Below are positions 53,029-61,502 of a stretch of 64,000 nt of DNA, in pieces. Made by a program: the position numbers and the translations under genes. The notes beneath the pieces are model-generated. The model saw only the letters and a program-made list of their open reading frames with translations. It searched no databases and was not told the DNA's origin. The first letter of the stretch is position 1. The number at the start of each line of letters is the position of its first letter. The DNA lies in NCBI GenBank assembly GCA_963794215.1, contig CAWCCQ010000003.1, positions 372,001-436,000 of the forward strand, given 5' to 3'. The stretch comes from DATKRB01 sp963794215. GTDB taxonomy: Bacteria; Actinomycetota; Acidimicrobiia; Acidimicrobiales; RAAP-2.

Positions 53029-53057
53029 GAAATCGGCTGGGAAATCGGCTGAGAAAC
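53022..53057 (+). repeat. 12-nt tandem repeat (three copies) across the M50 stop codon
   Basis: CGGCTGAGAAAT, CGGCTGGGAAAT and CGGCTGAGAAAC lie head to tail. The first copy holds the real TGA and the third repeats it in frame. Confidence 0.8.
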
Positions 53058-53108
53058 TGAGGCGTCGGCCGAGCGAGCAGTCACCCAAGCGCTGGCTACC
53101 CGGACCGA

Positions 53109-54089
53109 TCAGGCGGGCAGGAGGCCCATCGCCCTAGCCGCCCGGTCGTAGGTCGTCGCGGCGACCGCGTGGGCCCGCTCGGCTCCCCGGGCCAGCACGT
53201 CGTGCACCGACCCTGGGTCGCTCTCCAGCTCGTTGCGCCGCTCGCGGAGGGGTCGGAGCATCTCGACGAGAGCTTCGGCAACGTCCGTCTTGAGATCGCC
53301 GTAGCGCGTGTAACCCTCGGCCACCGCTTCGGGCCGCCGCCCGGTGGCTGCGCCCAGTAGCTCGAGCAGATTGGAGATCCCGGGCTTGGTCGCCGGGTCG
53401 TAGCGCACGTCATCACCGGTATCGGTCACCGCCCGCTTGACCTTGCGTATGAGCTCGGCGGGCTCGTCGAACATCCCGACCGTCCCGAGGGGCGAGTCCA
53501 CTGACTTGGACATCTTGCGCTCGGGATGCTGGAGATCCATCACGCGCGCGCCGACTTCGGGGATGGCCCCCTCGGGCACGGTGAACACGTCGCCGTAGCG
53601 GTGGTTGAACCTGGTGGCCACGACGCGTGCCAGCTCGAGGTGCTGGCGCTGGTCGTCGCCCACCGGCACCTGGTCGGCGTCGTAGAGCAAGATGTCCGCC
53701 GCCATCAGGGTCGGGTAGGTGAACAGACCCACCCGAACGGTCTCCTGCCCGGCGCCCTTGTCCTTGAACTGGGTCATCCGACGGAGCTCGCCCATGGTGG
53801 CGGTGCATTCGAGCAACCAGGCCAAGCGGGGGTGCTCGGGCACGTGGCTCTGGACGAACAAGGTGCAGACCTCGGGATCCAGACCGAGCGCCAACAATCC
53901 CGTCGCCGCGTCGAGGGTGCGCGTTCGCAAGACCGACGGCTCGATGTCCAGCGTCAAGGCGTGCAAGTCGACCAGGCAGTAGAACGCGTCGTGCTCGTGC
54001 TGGAGCGACACCCAATTACGGAAGGCACCCAGGTAGTTGCCCAGATGGAAATCCCCCGAGGGCTGCACGCCCGACAACACCCTGATCAT
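53109..54089 (-). CDS. trpS: Tryptophanyl-tRNA synthetase
   Basis: Charges tRNA-Trp. It has 326 aa, class I. The HIGH-type motif is in SGVQPSGDFHLGNYLGAF, DLHALT and RTLDAATGLLALGLDPE are typical, and the KMSKS loop is HPERKMSKSVDSP. It is intact and of normal length. It runs opposite to the surrounding housekeeping genes, between the site-2 protease and scpA. A TACAGT box 8 nt before the ATG suggests a leaderless mRNA. Confidence 0.97.
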   Translation of the reverse strand: MIRVLSGVQPSGDFHLGNYLGAFRNWVSLQHEHDAFYCLVDLHALTLDIEPSVLRTRTLDAATGLLALGLDPEVCTLFVQSHVPEHPRLAWLLECTATMGELRRMTQFKDKGAGQETVRVGLFTYPTLMAADILLYDADQVPVGDDQRQHLELARVVATRFNHRYGDVFTVPEGAIPEVGARVMDLQHPERKMSKSVDSPLGTVGMFDEPAELIRKVKRAVTDTGDDVRYDPATKPGISNLLELLGAATGRRPEAVAEGYTRYGDLKTDVAEALVEMLRPLRERRNELESDPGSVHDVLARGAERAHAVAATTYDRAARAMGLLPA

Positions 54090-54097
54090 GGCCCGTC

Positions 54098-54103
54098 ACT
54101 GTA
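54098..54103 (-). promoter_or_regulatory. -10 box TACAGT of trpS
   Basis: On the minus strand TACAGT ends 8 nt before the trpS ATG. Confidence 0.4.
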
Positions 54104-54221
54104 GGCCCGGGTACGCGCCCTTCGTACGGCTTCGAGTGGATCGCGCGTTGACACGCTCTCGCTGTGTGCCCACGTGTGCCCGGTTCGCTCGAGGGTGCGC
54201 GCCTGGCAGGCACCGGTTGGG

Positions 54222-54227
54222 TAGGGT
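54222..54227 (+). promoter_or_regulatory. -10 box TAGGGT, leaderless start of scpA
   Basis: TAGGGT ends 6 nt before the scpA ATG at 54234 and would drive the scpA-scpB run. Confidence 0.5.
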
Positions 54228-54233
54228 CGGGAG

Positions 54234-55025
54234 ATGGGTCATCGGGTCTCCACGCCGGCCTTCGAGGGCCCGATCGACCTGTTGCTCCACCTCGTGAACA
54301 GCCACGAGGTAGACATCCTCTCGGTGCCCTTGGCGCCGGTCGTCGACGAGTTCGTCCGCCACGTGACCGAGCACCGGGCCGAGCTCACGCTCGACGCCAT
54401 CTCCGAGTTCCTGCTGGTCGCGGCCATCCTGCTCGAGCTGAAGTCTCAGCGTTTGCTGCCCGGGCCCGACGAGGTCGACGAGGACGAAGAGCTGGTGGGC
54501 TTCGAAGAACGCGACCTGCTCCTCGCACGACTGCTCGAGTGCCGGGCCTACGCCGCCATCGCAGACGTGCTCGTCACCATGGCCGAAGGGGCTTCACGGT
54601 CGGTACCGCGCGAGGTCGGTCTCGACGAAGGATTCGTCGTCCACGCGCCCGACCTCCTGACGGGCGTGACCCCCGACCTGATCGCCCAGGCCTACCTTCG
54701 TGCCTCAGCGGAACGTCCGGCTCCCCGGGTCGACCTCTCGCACGTCACCGTCGACCGGGTCACCGTGGCGGAGACCGTCGAACAGCTGTGCACGTACCTC
54801 CCTCGCGCCGGTCGGACCAGCTTCGGTGCTCTCACCGAGGGCCTGGCGACGCGTTTGGAGGTCATCGTCCACTTCCTCGCCGTACTCGAGCTGTGCAAGC
54901 TCGGCAAGGTGGCACTCGGTCAAGGACGGACGTTCGGGGAGCTCGAGATCGCGTGGCTGGACGACGACCGGGCGTTGGTGGGCGTGGGCGTCGGGCTCGG
55001 ACCGATCGACGACTACGAGGGATGA
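54234..55025 (+). CDS. scpA: Segregation and condensation protein A
   Basis: Kleisin subunit that bridges SMC heads in the condensin complex. It has 263 aa: the N-terminal SMC-binding domain (FEGPIDLLLHLVNSHEVDIL, about 10-29), an acidic middle (DEVDEDEELVGFEERD) and a C-terminal winged helix (FLAVLELCKLGKVALGQGRT). Its stop overlaps the scpB ATG (ATGA). parA, next to scpA in mycobacteria, is absent; trpS is divergent here instead. The ATG has a TAGGGT box 6 nt upstream. Confidence 0.93.
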   Translation: MGHRVSTPAFEGPIDLLLHLVNSHEVDILSVPLAPVVDEFVRHVTEHRAELTLDAISEFLLVAAILLELKSQRLLPGPDEVDEDEELVGFEERDLLLARLLECRAYAAIADVLVTMAEGASRSVPREVGLDEGFVVHAPDLLTGVTPDLIAQAYLRASAERPAPRVDLSHVTVDRVTVAETVEQLCTYLPRAGRTSFGALTEGLATRLEVIVHFLAVLELCKLGKVALGQGRTFGELEIAWLDDDRALVGVGVGLGPIDDYEG

Positions 55026-55607
55026 CCGACGACGAGCTCCAGCGGGCGATCGAGGCCGTCCTACTCGTGGCCGTCGAGACGGTACCGGCTGGTCTGCTTG
55101 CCGAGCTGCTCGAGGAGCCGGTAGATCGGGTGGACGGCGCGTGCGGTCTGCTGGCCGAGACGTACCACTCCCAACGACGGGGGTTCGTGCTGGCCCGGGT
55201 GGCGGGGGGGTACCGCTACCAGACCCATCCCGATCTGGCGCCCTACGTGGAGCGCTTCGCCAACCGCGAGGTGTCGCACCGGCTCTCCACGGCAGCGCTC
55301 GAGACCTTGGCCATCGTCGCGTACCGCCAACCCGTCTCACGCGCCCAGATCTCCAACCTGCGTGGGGTGAACGTCGACGGGGTCGTGCGCATGCTCGAGC
55401 AGCGCGGGCTACATCGCGGCAGTAGGACGGGCCGAGGGCCCCGGCCAGCCCGTGCTCTACGGTACGACCGAGCTGTTCTTGGAGCGGCTCGGGCTGGACC
55501 GGGTGGACCAACTGCCCCGAGTGGAGGACTTCCTTCCCGGACCCGAAGTAGTCGGTGAGCTCGAGCGCGGACTGCGACCGTCGGCTTCCGCCAGCGACGC
55601 CGACTAA
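55022..55607 (+). CDS. scpB: Segregation and condensation protein B, frameshifted
   Basis: Winged-helix partner of ScpA. The first part (DDELQRAIEAVLLVAVETVP, RRGFVLARVAGGYRYQTHPD, STAALETLAIVAYRQPVSRA, QISNLRGVNVDGVVRMLEQR) is in frame. At a GGG at 55406-55408 one extra G shifts it. The restored frame reads GYIAAVGRAEGPGQPVLYGT and continues ELFLERLGLDRVDQLPRVED to the TAA at 55607. The joined product of 194 aa is normal. It overlaps scpA by 4 nt. Confidence 0.9.
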
Positions 55608-55628
55608 GCCGACAAGAAAGGTCCCGAG

Positions 55629-56390
55629 GTGGACGACCGTCCGCCGCCCGCTGACACGAGGAGCGACCAGGCCGACCCCGCCCGACCCGACGGGGTGCGC
55701 CTGCAAAAGGTCCTGTCCCAAGCCGGCCTCGGCAGCCGGCGTGCCTGCGACGAGCTGATCGCCGAGGGCCGCGTCACGGTGGATGGGCAGGTCGCCATCC
55801 TCGGTCAGCGCATCGACGTCCACCTCGCTCGGGTGGCCGTCGACGGTGATCTGATCCCTGTCGCACCCGGCCTGGTGCACTACCTCTTGAACAAGCCACC
55901 AGGCGTGGTGTCCACGGCCGACGACCCCGAAGGCCGGCCGACCGTGGTGTCGCTGGTCCCCGCCATGCCCCGGGTGTTCCCGGTGGGCCGGCTCGATCGG
56001 CAGACCGAGGGACTGTTGATCCTCACCAACGACGGTCCGCTCGCCCACCTGTTGACCCATCCGTCCCACGGCGTGCCCAAGGAGTACCTCGTCGAGGTGG
56101 AGGGGACGCCGTCGGCGGGCGCCCTGCGCGCCTTGCGCCAGGGGGTCGAACTCGACGACGGAACCACAGCACCGGCCCGGGTGGGATCGCTCGGCGCAGG
56201 ACTCCTGCGGATCACGATCCACGAGGGCCGCAATCGCCAAGTACGCAGGATGTGCGAGACCGTCGGCCACCCCGTGCGGCGCCTCGTACGCACCCGCATC
56301 GGCCCGATCGCCGACCCGGCGCTCGAACCCGGCCACTGGCGACCGCTCTCGGGGGCCGAGGTCCGAGCCCTGGCCCGGTCGGCGAGCTGA
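55629..56390 (+). CDS. rluB: Pseudouridine synthase RluB family
   Basis: Isomerises uridine in 23S rRNA. It has 253 aa, with an S4 domain (VRLQKVLSQAGLGSRRACDE) and a catalytic domain with the Asp (about 123) in VGRLDRQTEGLLILTNDG, LNKPPGVVST and the C-terminal ITIHEGRNRQVRRMCETVGH. The start is GTG 55629, with AAAGG upstream. The stop overlaps an ATG at 56390 in the aroH frame. It is conserved next to scpB in actinobacteria. Confidence 0.93.
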   Translation: MDDRPPPADTRSDQADPARPDGVRLQKVLSQAGLGSRRACDELIAEGRVTVDGQVAILGQRIDVHLARVAVDGDLIPVAPGLVHYLLNKPPGVVSTADDPEGRPTVVSLVPAMPRVFPVGRLDRQTEGLLILTNDGPLAHLLTHPSHGVPKEYLVEVEGTPSAGALRALRQGVELDDGTTAPARVGSLGAGLLRITIHEGRNRQVRRMCETVGHPVRRLVRTRIGPIADPALEPGHWRPLSGAEVRALARSAS

Positions 56391-56411
56391 TGACGGCGCG
56401 GCCCGCGGCGG

Positions 56412-56417
56412 TAGCAT
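56412..56417 (+). promoter_or_regulatory. Possible -10 box TAGCAT before aroH
   Basis: TAGCAT ends 8 nt before the ATG at 56426. Confidence 0.35.
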
Positions 56418-56425
56418 CTCGCCCG

Positions 56426-56800
56426 ATGTCTGCCGCTCGCACCGTCCGAGGCCTCCGCGGGGCTACCACCGTCGATGTCGACACCGTCGAGCAGGTCACC
56501 GTCCGCACCCAGGAGCTGCTCCAAACCCTGCTCGAGCGCAACGGGCTGGTCGAAGACGACATCATCAGCATCCTGTTCACCGCCACGGCGGACGTCATCT
56601 CGATGTTCCCCGCCACGGCGGCCCGGGGTATTGGCTTCGGGGCGGTTCCGCTGCTGTGCGCCGCCGAGATCGCGGTGCGCGGTGCGACCCCGCGTTGCGT
56701 CCGGGTGCTCCTGCACATCCACACGTCGCTCGGACGCGACGAGATCCATCACGTCTATCTGCACGGCGCCCAAGGGCTCCGCGATGACCTCCCCAGCTGA
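56426..56800 (+). CDS. aroH: Chorismate mutase, AroH type
   Basis: Monofunctional chorismate mutase (chorismate to prephenate) of the trimeric AroH fold. VRGLRGATTVDVDTVEQV opens it. Active-site elements follow in TQELLQTLLERNGLVEDDII, FPATAARGIGFGAVPLLCAAE and CVRVLLHIHTSLGRDEIHHV YL (contiguous in the protein). The length of 124 aa is normal. ATG 56426 fits the family. ATG 56390 would overlap the rluB stop (TGATG) and add 12 residues. It precedes tyrA, the next step towards tyrosine, and overlaps it by 17 nt. Confidence 0.9.
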   Translation: MSAARTVRGLRGATTVDVDTVEQVTVRTQELLQTLLERNGLVEDDIISILFTATADVISMFPATAARGIGFGAVPLLCAAEIAVRGATPRCVRVLLHIHTSLGRDEIHHVYLHGAQGLRDDLPS

Positions 56801-57930
56801 GCGACCGACGGCGGACCAGTCCGACGAGCAACCACCGGGTCGAGCAGGTGGGGTCCCAACGGCCCGCCGGGCTCAAGTGGTGGGCACAGGACTGATCGGC
56901 GGATCGCTTGGTCTCGCGCTGCGCCAGCGCGGTTGGCACGTGACGGGCACCGACCACGACCCTCATTCGGCGCACCAGGCGCTCGCCGAAGGGGTGCTCG
57001 ACGAAATCGGCGACGACCGATCGGCCGAAGTCGTCTTCGTGGCCACGCCCGCGGCCTCGGTCGCCACCGTGGCGCGCGCCATGCTGCTCGACGAGCAACG
57101 GCGCCCCGACACGGTGGTCACCGACGTGAGCGGCGTGAAGGCGTCCGTGGTCGACGCCGTCGGGCACGCCCGCTTCGTCGGCGGTCACCCCATGGCCGGA
57201 TCCGAGCAGGTTGGCTTGGCGGGAGCCGACCCGGATCTCTTCGTCGGCGCCGTGTGGGTGCTCACGCCGACCCCGCAGACCGACCTCGACGCGTTCGCAC
57301 GGCTCCAAGAGGTGGTGAGCGAGCTCGGTGCCGAGCCCGTCGCCCTCACCCCGGCCGACCACGACCGGCTCGTCGCCGTCGTCTCCCACGTGCCGCACCT
57401 CGTGGCCGCCACGCTCATGAACGCCGCGACCACGGGCGCTCCGCACGACGCGGCGCTGCTGCGGCTCGCCGCAGGGGGCTTTCGGGACATGACGCGGGTC
57501 GCGGCCGGGCACCCGGGCATCTGGCCCGACGTCTGCAACGACAACGCCCCGGCCATCGTGGCCTCCCTCGACACCCTCCTTGCCGACCTGCACGCCATGC
57601 GGCAACGAATCGCCAGCCACGACCGACAGGGCCTGCTCGAGGTGCTCTACCGGGCGAGCGCCGCCCGCCGTTCGCTGCCCGCCCGCGTGGCGCTGTCCCG
57701 ACGACCTGGCCGAGCTCCGGATCCCCGTACCCGACCGCCAGGGCGTGCTGGCCGAGATCACCCGCATCGCCGGCGACTGGGGCGTCAACATCTACGACAT
57801 CGAGATCGCGGACTCGAGCGAGGGAGCGCACGGCGTGCTCGTGCTGGTCGTCGAGCGTGCCCTTGCACCCCGGCTGCACGACGCCGTCGTGGCCCGCGGG
57901 TACCGGTGCACCGTCACGGAGCTGGCGTGA
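56784..57930 (+). CDS. tyrA: Prephenate dehydrogenase with ACT domain, frameshifted
   Basis: Oxidative decarboxylation of prephenate to 4-hydroxyphenylpyruvate. The Rossmann motif AQVVGTGLIGGSLGLALRQR lies at about 31-50. DVSGVKASVVDAV, GGHPMAGSEQVGL and SHVPHLVAATLMNA are family signatures. The frame breaks near 57695 after SLPARVA. The other frame gives DDLAELRIPVPDRQGVLAEI and the rest of a C-terminal ACT domain to the TGA at 57930, the likely tyrosine sensor. The joined product is about 381 aa. The stop overlaps the aroA GTG (GTGA). Confidence 0.88.
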
Positions 57931-59951
57931 GCACCGCGAGCGACGCGCCATTGTCCGCGGGGGCGCTCGGGGACGTGGTGCGCGTGCGGGGTGGGCTCGC
58001 GCTCGACGGCACCGTGCGGACCCCCGGCGACAAGTCGATCTCGCACCGGGCCCTGCTACTGGCCGCGCTCAGCCCGGGGAACTCGGTCCTTTGGGGGCTC
58101 TCGGATGGTGACGACGTGCGCCGGACCCGAGTCGCCCTCGAAGCTCTCGGCGTGCAGATGACCCCGACAGACGGAGCGCTCACCGTACGCGGTGGGCGCG
58201 ACACCCTGCACGACCCGGCCGGGCCGCTGGATTTGGGCAACTCGGGGACGGGCATGCGACTGCTGGCCGGCGTGCTGGCCGGCCTCCCCATCCACAGCGA
58301 GCTGGTGGGTGACGAGTCGCTGTCGAGGAGGCCCATGGACCGGATCGCCGAGCCGCTGCGAGCAATGGGTGCGCAGGTCCTCGGGCGCGGCGAGCGGTGC
58401 CTGCCACCGCTGGGCATCACCGGCGGGGCGCTGCGGGGCATCGATTGGACGCCACCGGTGCCGAGCGCCCAGGTGAAGTCGTGCATCCTGCTGGCCGGAC
58501 TCGGCGCGCGCGGCGAGACAGTCGTGCGAGAACCGGTCGCCACCCGATCGCACACTGAGGAGCTGCTGCGCGAGGCCGGCGCCGACGTGACGGTCGAGCC
58601 GTGGGGGAGCGGCCGGATCGTGCGGGTGCGACCCTCGGTGCTCTCTCCGCTGACCTTGCGGGTGCCGGGCGACCCCTCGCAGGCAGCCTTCTGGGTCGTG
58701 GCCGGTTGCGTCGTTCCGGGCAGCGCGCTCGTCGTGGAAGGCATCTACGCCGGCCCAGAACGGATCGGCTTCCTGGGGGTTCTCCAGCGGATGGGCGGCG
58801 ACGTGACCTGGCACCCCGGCGAGCACCAGTCCGCCGATGTGGTCGTGCACTACGGCCCCGCGCTCATCGCCACCGCGGTGGAGGCCGCGGAGATCCCCTC
58901 CCTCGACGAGGTTCCCGCGCTGGTGGTCGCCGCCGCGCTCGCCCAAGGGACCACCGTGTTCCGCGACGTCGCTGAGCTGCGAGTCAAAGAGAGCGACCGC
59001 CTGTCGGGGGTCGTGGCCCTGGCGCAGACGTTCGGGGCCCGGGCCGAGGCAGTCGGCGACGAGCTACGGGTCACCGGTGTAGGGCCCGGCGGTCGTCTGC
59101 ACCACGGCCACTTCGACAGCGCCGGAGACCACCGCATGGCCATGGCTGCCGCCGTCGCCGCGCTCGCCGCCGGCCCGGGGGAAAGCGAGCTCAGCGGGTT
59201 CGGCGCGGTGGCCACGAGCTATCCGGGGTTCCTCGACGACCTCGCCTCGCTCGGGGGTTCGGCCCTTGAGGTAGGCAAACCACGCGCCGCCAGCACAGGA
59301 GCTCCCGACCCTGGCACCGTGGGGTCCGCCGGCCGACCTGGCACCCCCGAGATCGTCGCCATCGACGGTCCAGCGGGATCGGGCAAGTCGACCCTCTCGC
59401 GCGCCCTGGCCGAGCGGTTGGGCGTCGAGCGGCTCGACACCGGCGCCATGTACCGCTCAGTGGCCTGGGCGGCGCTCGACCGGGGCGTCGATCCCGACGA
59501 TGCACCGGCGGTCGCCGAGATCGCCCGGACCGCGCAGATCGAGCTCGGCCAGGACACCACGAGGATCGACGGCGTGGACGTCAGCGCGGCCATCCGCTCG
59601 CCCGAGGTGAGCCGGGTCGTCTCGATCGTCGCCGCCAATCCCGAGGTGCGCCGGCACCTGGTGGACCGACAGCGCCGCTGGGCCGAGGAGCACGGCGGCG
59701 GTGTCGTCGAAGGCCGCGACATCGGATCCGTCGTCTTTCCTGACGCCCGCCTCAAGGTCTATCTCACCGCGTCGCACGCCGAGCGGGCCCGACGGCGCAC
59801 CGACGAGACCGCCGCGGGGGTGGCCCGCCGTGACCGGCTCGACTCGACCCGCGCGGCGTCGCCCCTCGCCGTGGCCGAGGACGCCCGGGTCCTCGACACG
59901 ACGGGTCGCAGCATCGACGACGTTGTGCGCGAGGTGGCGTCGTGGCTGTGA
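57927..59951 (+). CDS. aroA-cmk: Fused EPSP synthase-cytidylate kinase
   Basis: One uninterrupted 674-aa frame. Residues about 10-450 are 5-enolpyruvylshikimate-3-phosphate synthase: RTPGDKSISHRALLLAALS, DLGNSGTGMRLLAGVLAG, GDESLSRRPMDRIAEPLRA, PSLDEVPALVVAAALA, LRVKESDRLSGVVAL and a DHRMAMA helix. A 30-residue Gly/Pro/Ala linker follows. From about 475 there is a complete cytidylate kinase: VAIDGPAGSGKSTLSRALAE, LDTGAMYRSVAWAAL, GRDIGSVVFPDARLKVYLTA. The two activities serve aromatic amino acid and CMP metabolism. The GTG start overlaps the tyrA stop. A pair of separate genes joined by an indel cannot be excluded here. Confidence 0.9.
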   Translation: MSTASDAPLSAGALGDVVRVRGGLALDGTVRTPGDKSISHRALLLAALSPGNSVLWGLSDGDDVRRTRVALEALGVQMTPTDGALTVRGGRDTLHDPAGPLDLGNSGTGMRLLAGVLAGLPIHSELVGDESLSRRPMDRIAEPLRAMGAQVLGRGERCLPPLGITGGALRGIDWTPPVPSAQVKSCILLAGLGARGETVVREPVATRSHTEELLREAGADVTVEPWGSGRIVRVRPSVLSPLTLRVPGDPSQAAFWVVAGCVVPGSALVVEGIYAGPERIGFLGVLQRMGGDVTWHPGEHQSADVVVHYGPALIATAVEAAEIPSLDEVPALVVAAALAQGTTVFRDVAELRVKESDRLSGVVALAQTFGARAEAVGDELRVTGVGPGGRLHHGHFDSAGDHRMAMAAAVAALAAGPGESELSGFGAVATSYPGFLDDLASLGGSALEVGKPRAASTGAPDPGTVGSAGRPGTPEIVAIDGPAGSGKSTLSRALAERLGVERLDTGAMYRSVAWAALDRGVDPDDAPAVAEIARTAQIELGQDTTRIDGVDVSAAIRSPEVSRVVSIVAANPEVRRHLVDRQRRWAEEHGGGVVEGRDIGSVVFPDARLKVYLTASHAERARRRTDETAAGVARRDRLDSTRAASPLAVAEDARVLDTTGRSIDDVVREVASWL

Positions 59952-60652
59952 GCTCGCCCGGAGCGCCACCGCACGAGGATCGGGGGCGCGAGGTGCCCTT
60001 CGTCCTCGACACCCGTTGGACCCTCGTGTACCGCATCGCCCGGCGAACGGTCAGGATCGTGCTCCGACTGTGGTTCAGACCGCTCGTCATCGGGCGCGAG
60101 AACATCCCCGAGATCGGACCGGTGGTCCTGGCGCCGGTCCATCGGTCCTTCGCCGACTTCGTGTTCGCCGCCGCGGTCACCGAGCGCAAGCTGTTCTTCA
60201 TGGGCAAGGCCAGCCTGTGGCGCTCGCGCCTGCTGGGAAAGATTCTGGTCACCGTCGGCGCGTTCCCGGTCCACCGAGGCTCGGCCGACCGAGAGGCGCT
60301 CCAGCGCGCCCAGCAGGTCCTCGAGCAGGGACAGGTCCTCGTCATGTTCCCCGAGGGCACCCGTCAGCAGGGGGCCGAGATCCAACCGCTCCTCGACGGC
60401 GTTGCCTTCCTGGCCGCTCGCACTGGGGCGGCCATGGTGCCCATCGGCATCGGGGGCTCGGACCTCTCGATGCCGTTGGGCTCGAGGTTCCCCAAACCGC
60501 GGCGGATCTCGGTCGTCGTGGGCGAGCCGATTACACCCCCTGAGCGCAGCGGTTCGGGTCGGGTGCCCCGGAGCATGGTCCACCAGCGCACCGCGACCCT
60601 GCGGGCCGCGATCCAGGCCGCCTACGACCGGGCTCGGCAGCTCGCAGAGTGA
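59942..60652 (+). CDS. plsC: 1-acyl-sn-glycerol-3-phosphate acyltransferase (PlsC-like)
   Basis: A 236-aa membrane-associated acyltransferase of phosphatidic acid synthesis. The HxxxxD motif is in LAPVHRSFADFVFAAA. The acceptor-binding GKASLWRSRLLGKILVTVGAF and FPEGTRQQGAE (about 135-145) are present, with VPIGIGGSDLSMP further on. An N-terminal hydrophobic stretch anchors it. GTG 59942 overlaps the cmk stop by 10 nt. The cmk-plsC order is common. A hairpin lies right after the stop. Confidence 0.88.
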   Translation: MAVSSPGAPPHEDRGREVPFVLDTRWTLVYRIARRTVRIVLRLWFRPLVIGRENIPEIGPVVLAPVHRSFADFVFAAAVTERKLFFMGKASLWRSRLLGKILVTVGAFPVHRGSADREALQRAQQVLEQGQVLVMFPEGTRQQGAEIQPLLDGVAFLAARTGAAMVPIGIGGSDLSMPLGSRFPKPRRISVVVGEPITPPERSGSGRVPRSMVHQRTATLRAAIQAAYDRARQLAE

Positions 60653-60653
60653 T

Positions 60654-60670
60654 GCCGGCTGGGGGCCGGC
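60654..60670. terminator. Hairpin between convergent plsC and GT2 genes
   Basis: GCCGGC-TGGGG-GCCGGC forms a 6-bp G/C stem with a 5-nt loop directly after the plsC stop. It has no T tract and probably serves both sides. Confidence 0.45.
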
Positions 60671-60695
60671 GAGACGGACCCTGGGGCGCGCCGGC

Positions 60696-61502
60696 TCATC
60701 GCTCGCGCAGCCAAGTGCCGACCAGCACCCGGGCGTAGCGGACGCCGTAGCGCAGGTTCGCGCCCTTCTTGGACTCGCCCGACACCCGCTCGTGCCAGAC
60801 GGTCGGACGCTCGGTGACACGCCAGCCCCTGCGGATCGCCGTCGTCAGTAGCTCAGCCGTCTGGTACTGATCCTGCTCGAGCCGGTCCACGAGGTCGGCG
60901 AGCATCGCCGCCCGAAGGGCCCGGAAGCCGTTGGAGGTGTCGGTCAGCTCCGTGCCGTTGAGCTGGTTCATCAGCCAGGCGAACACGACGACCCCGGCCC
61001 GCCGAAGCGAGTCGGAGGTGGTGTCGAGGCCGAGCCGGCGCGAGGCGACGACAAAGTCCGCCGTGTCGTTCACCAGTGGCTCGAGCAGCTCGGGGATCTC
61101 GCTCGGGTCGTTCTGGCCGTCCGCGTCGAGGGTGACCACGAAGCGGGCGCCGCGGCGCAGGCACAGGTCGTAGCCGGCCCGCAGAGCCGCCCCGTGGCCC
61201 AGGTTGACCGGCAGCACGAGCGTGGGAACCCCCGCCGCCCTCGCCACGGCGGCGGTGGCGTCCTCGTCCCCGTCCACGACGACCAACGGCGTGACCGCCA
61301 GCCCGCAGGCGCGAGTGGGGACCTTGGCCAGCACGGCACCGATGCTCGCCTCTTCGCGATACGCGCAGATCAGCGCCACCACCGCGTCCAAGGGAGCGTC
61401 GGGGTACCGCTCGTCGAAGTCCGCCTCGGCCTCGCGCACCGCCAGCTGCTGGAGGGAACGGTAGCGCTCGGCGTAACGGTCATCGGCGACCCGGGACGTC
61501 AC
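60696..61502 (-). CDS. Family 2 glycosyltransferase (dolichyl-phosphate-mannose synthase-like)
   Basis: A 268-aa inverting glycosyltransferase. AVVALICAYREEASIGAVLA opens the nucleotide-sugar fold (about 40-60). VTPLVVVDGDEDATAAVARA and the DxD-like TLDADGQNDPSEIPELLEPL bind the donor. TDTSNGFRALRAAM and the late WHERVSGESKKG are typical of the DPM/ArnC-like branch. No C-terminal membrane segments follow, so it is soluble or peripheral. It overlaps the ispH stop by 4 nt, so they are co-translated. The acceptor is likely polyprenyl phosphate. Confidence 0.85.
   Translation of the reverse strand: MTSRVADDRYAERYRSLQQLAVREAEADFDERYPDAPLDAVVALICAYREEASIGAVLAKVPTRACGLAVTPLVVVDGDEDATAAVARAAGVPTLVLPVNLGHGAALRAGYDLCLRRGARFVVTLDADGQNDPSEIPELLEPLVNDTADFVVASRRLGLDTTSDSLRRAGVVVFAWLMNQLNGTELTDTSNGFRALRAAMLADLVDRLEQDQYQTAELLTTAIRRGWRVTERPTVWHERVSGESKKGANLRYGVRYARVLVGTWLRER

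Noticed and set aside
56475..59951. A single 1158-codon open frame
   Set aside because: Its first 103 codons are an Arg/Ser-rich shadow of aroH, its middle leaves the tyrA frame after about 57695, and only the part from 57927 is a real continuous gene (aroA-cmk).
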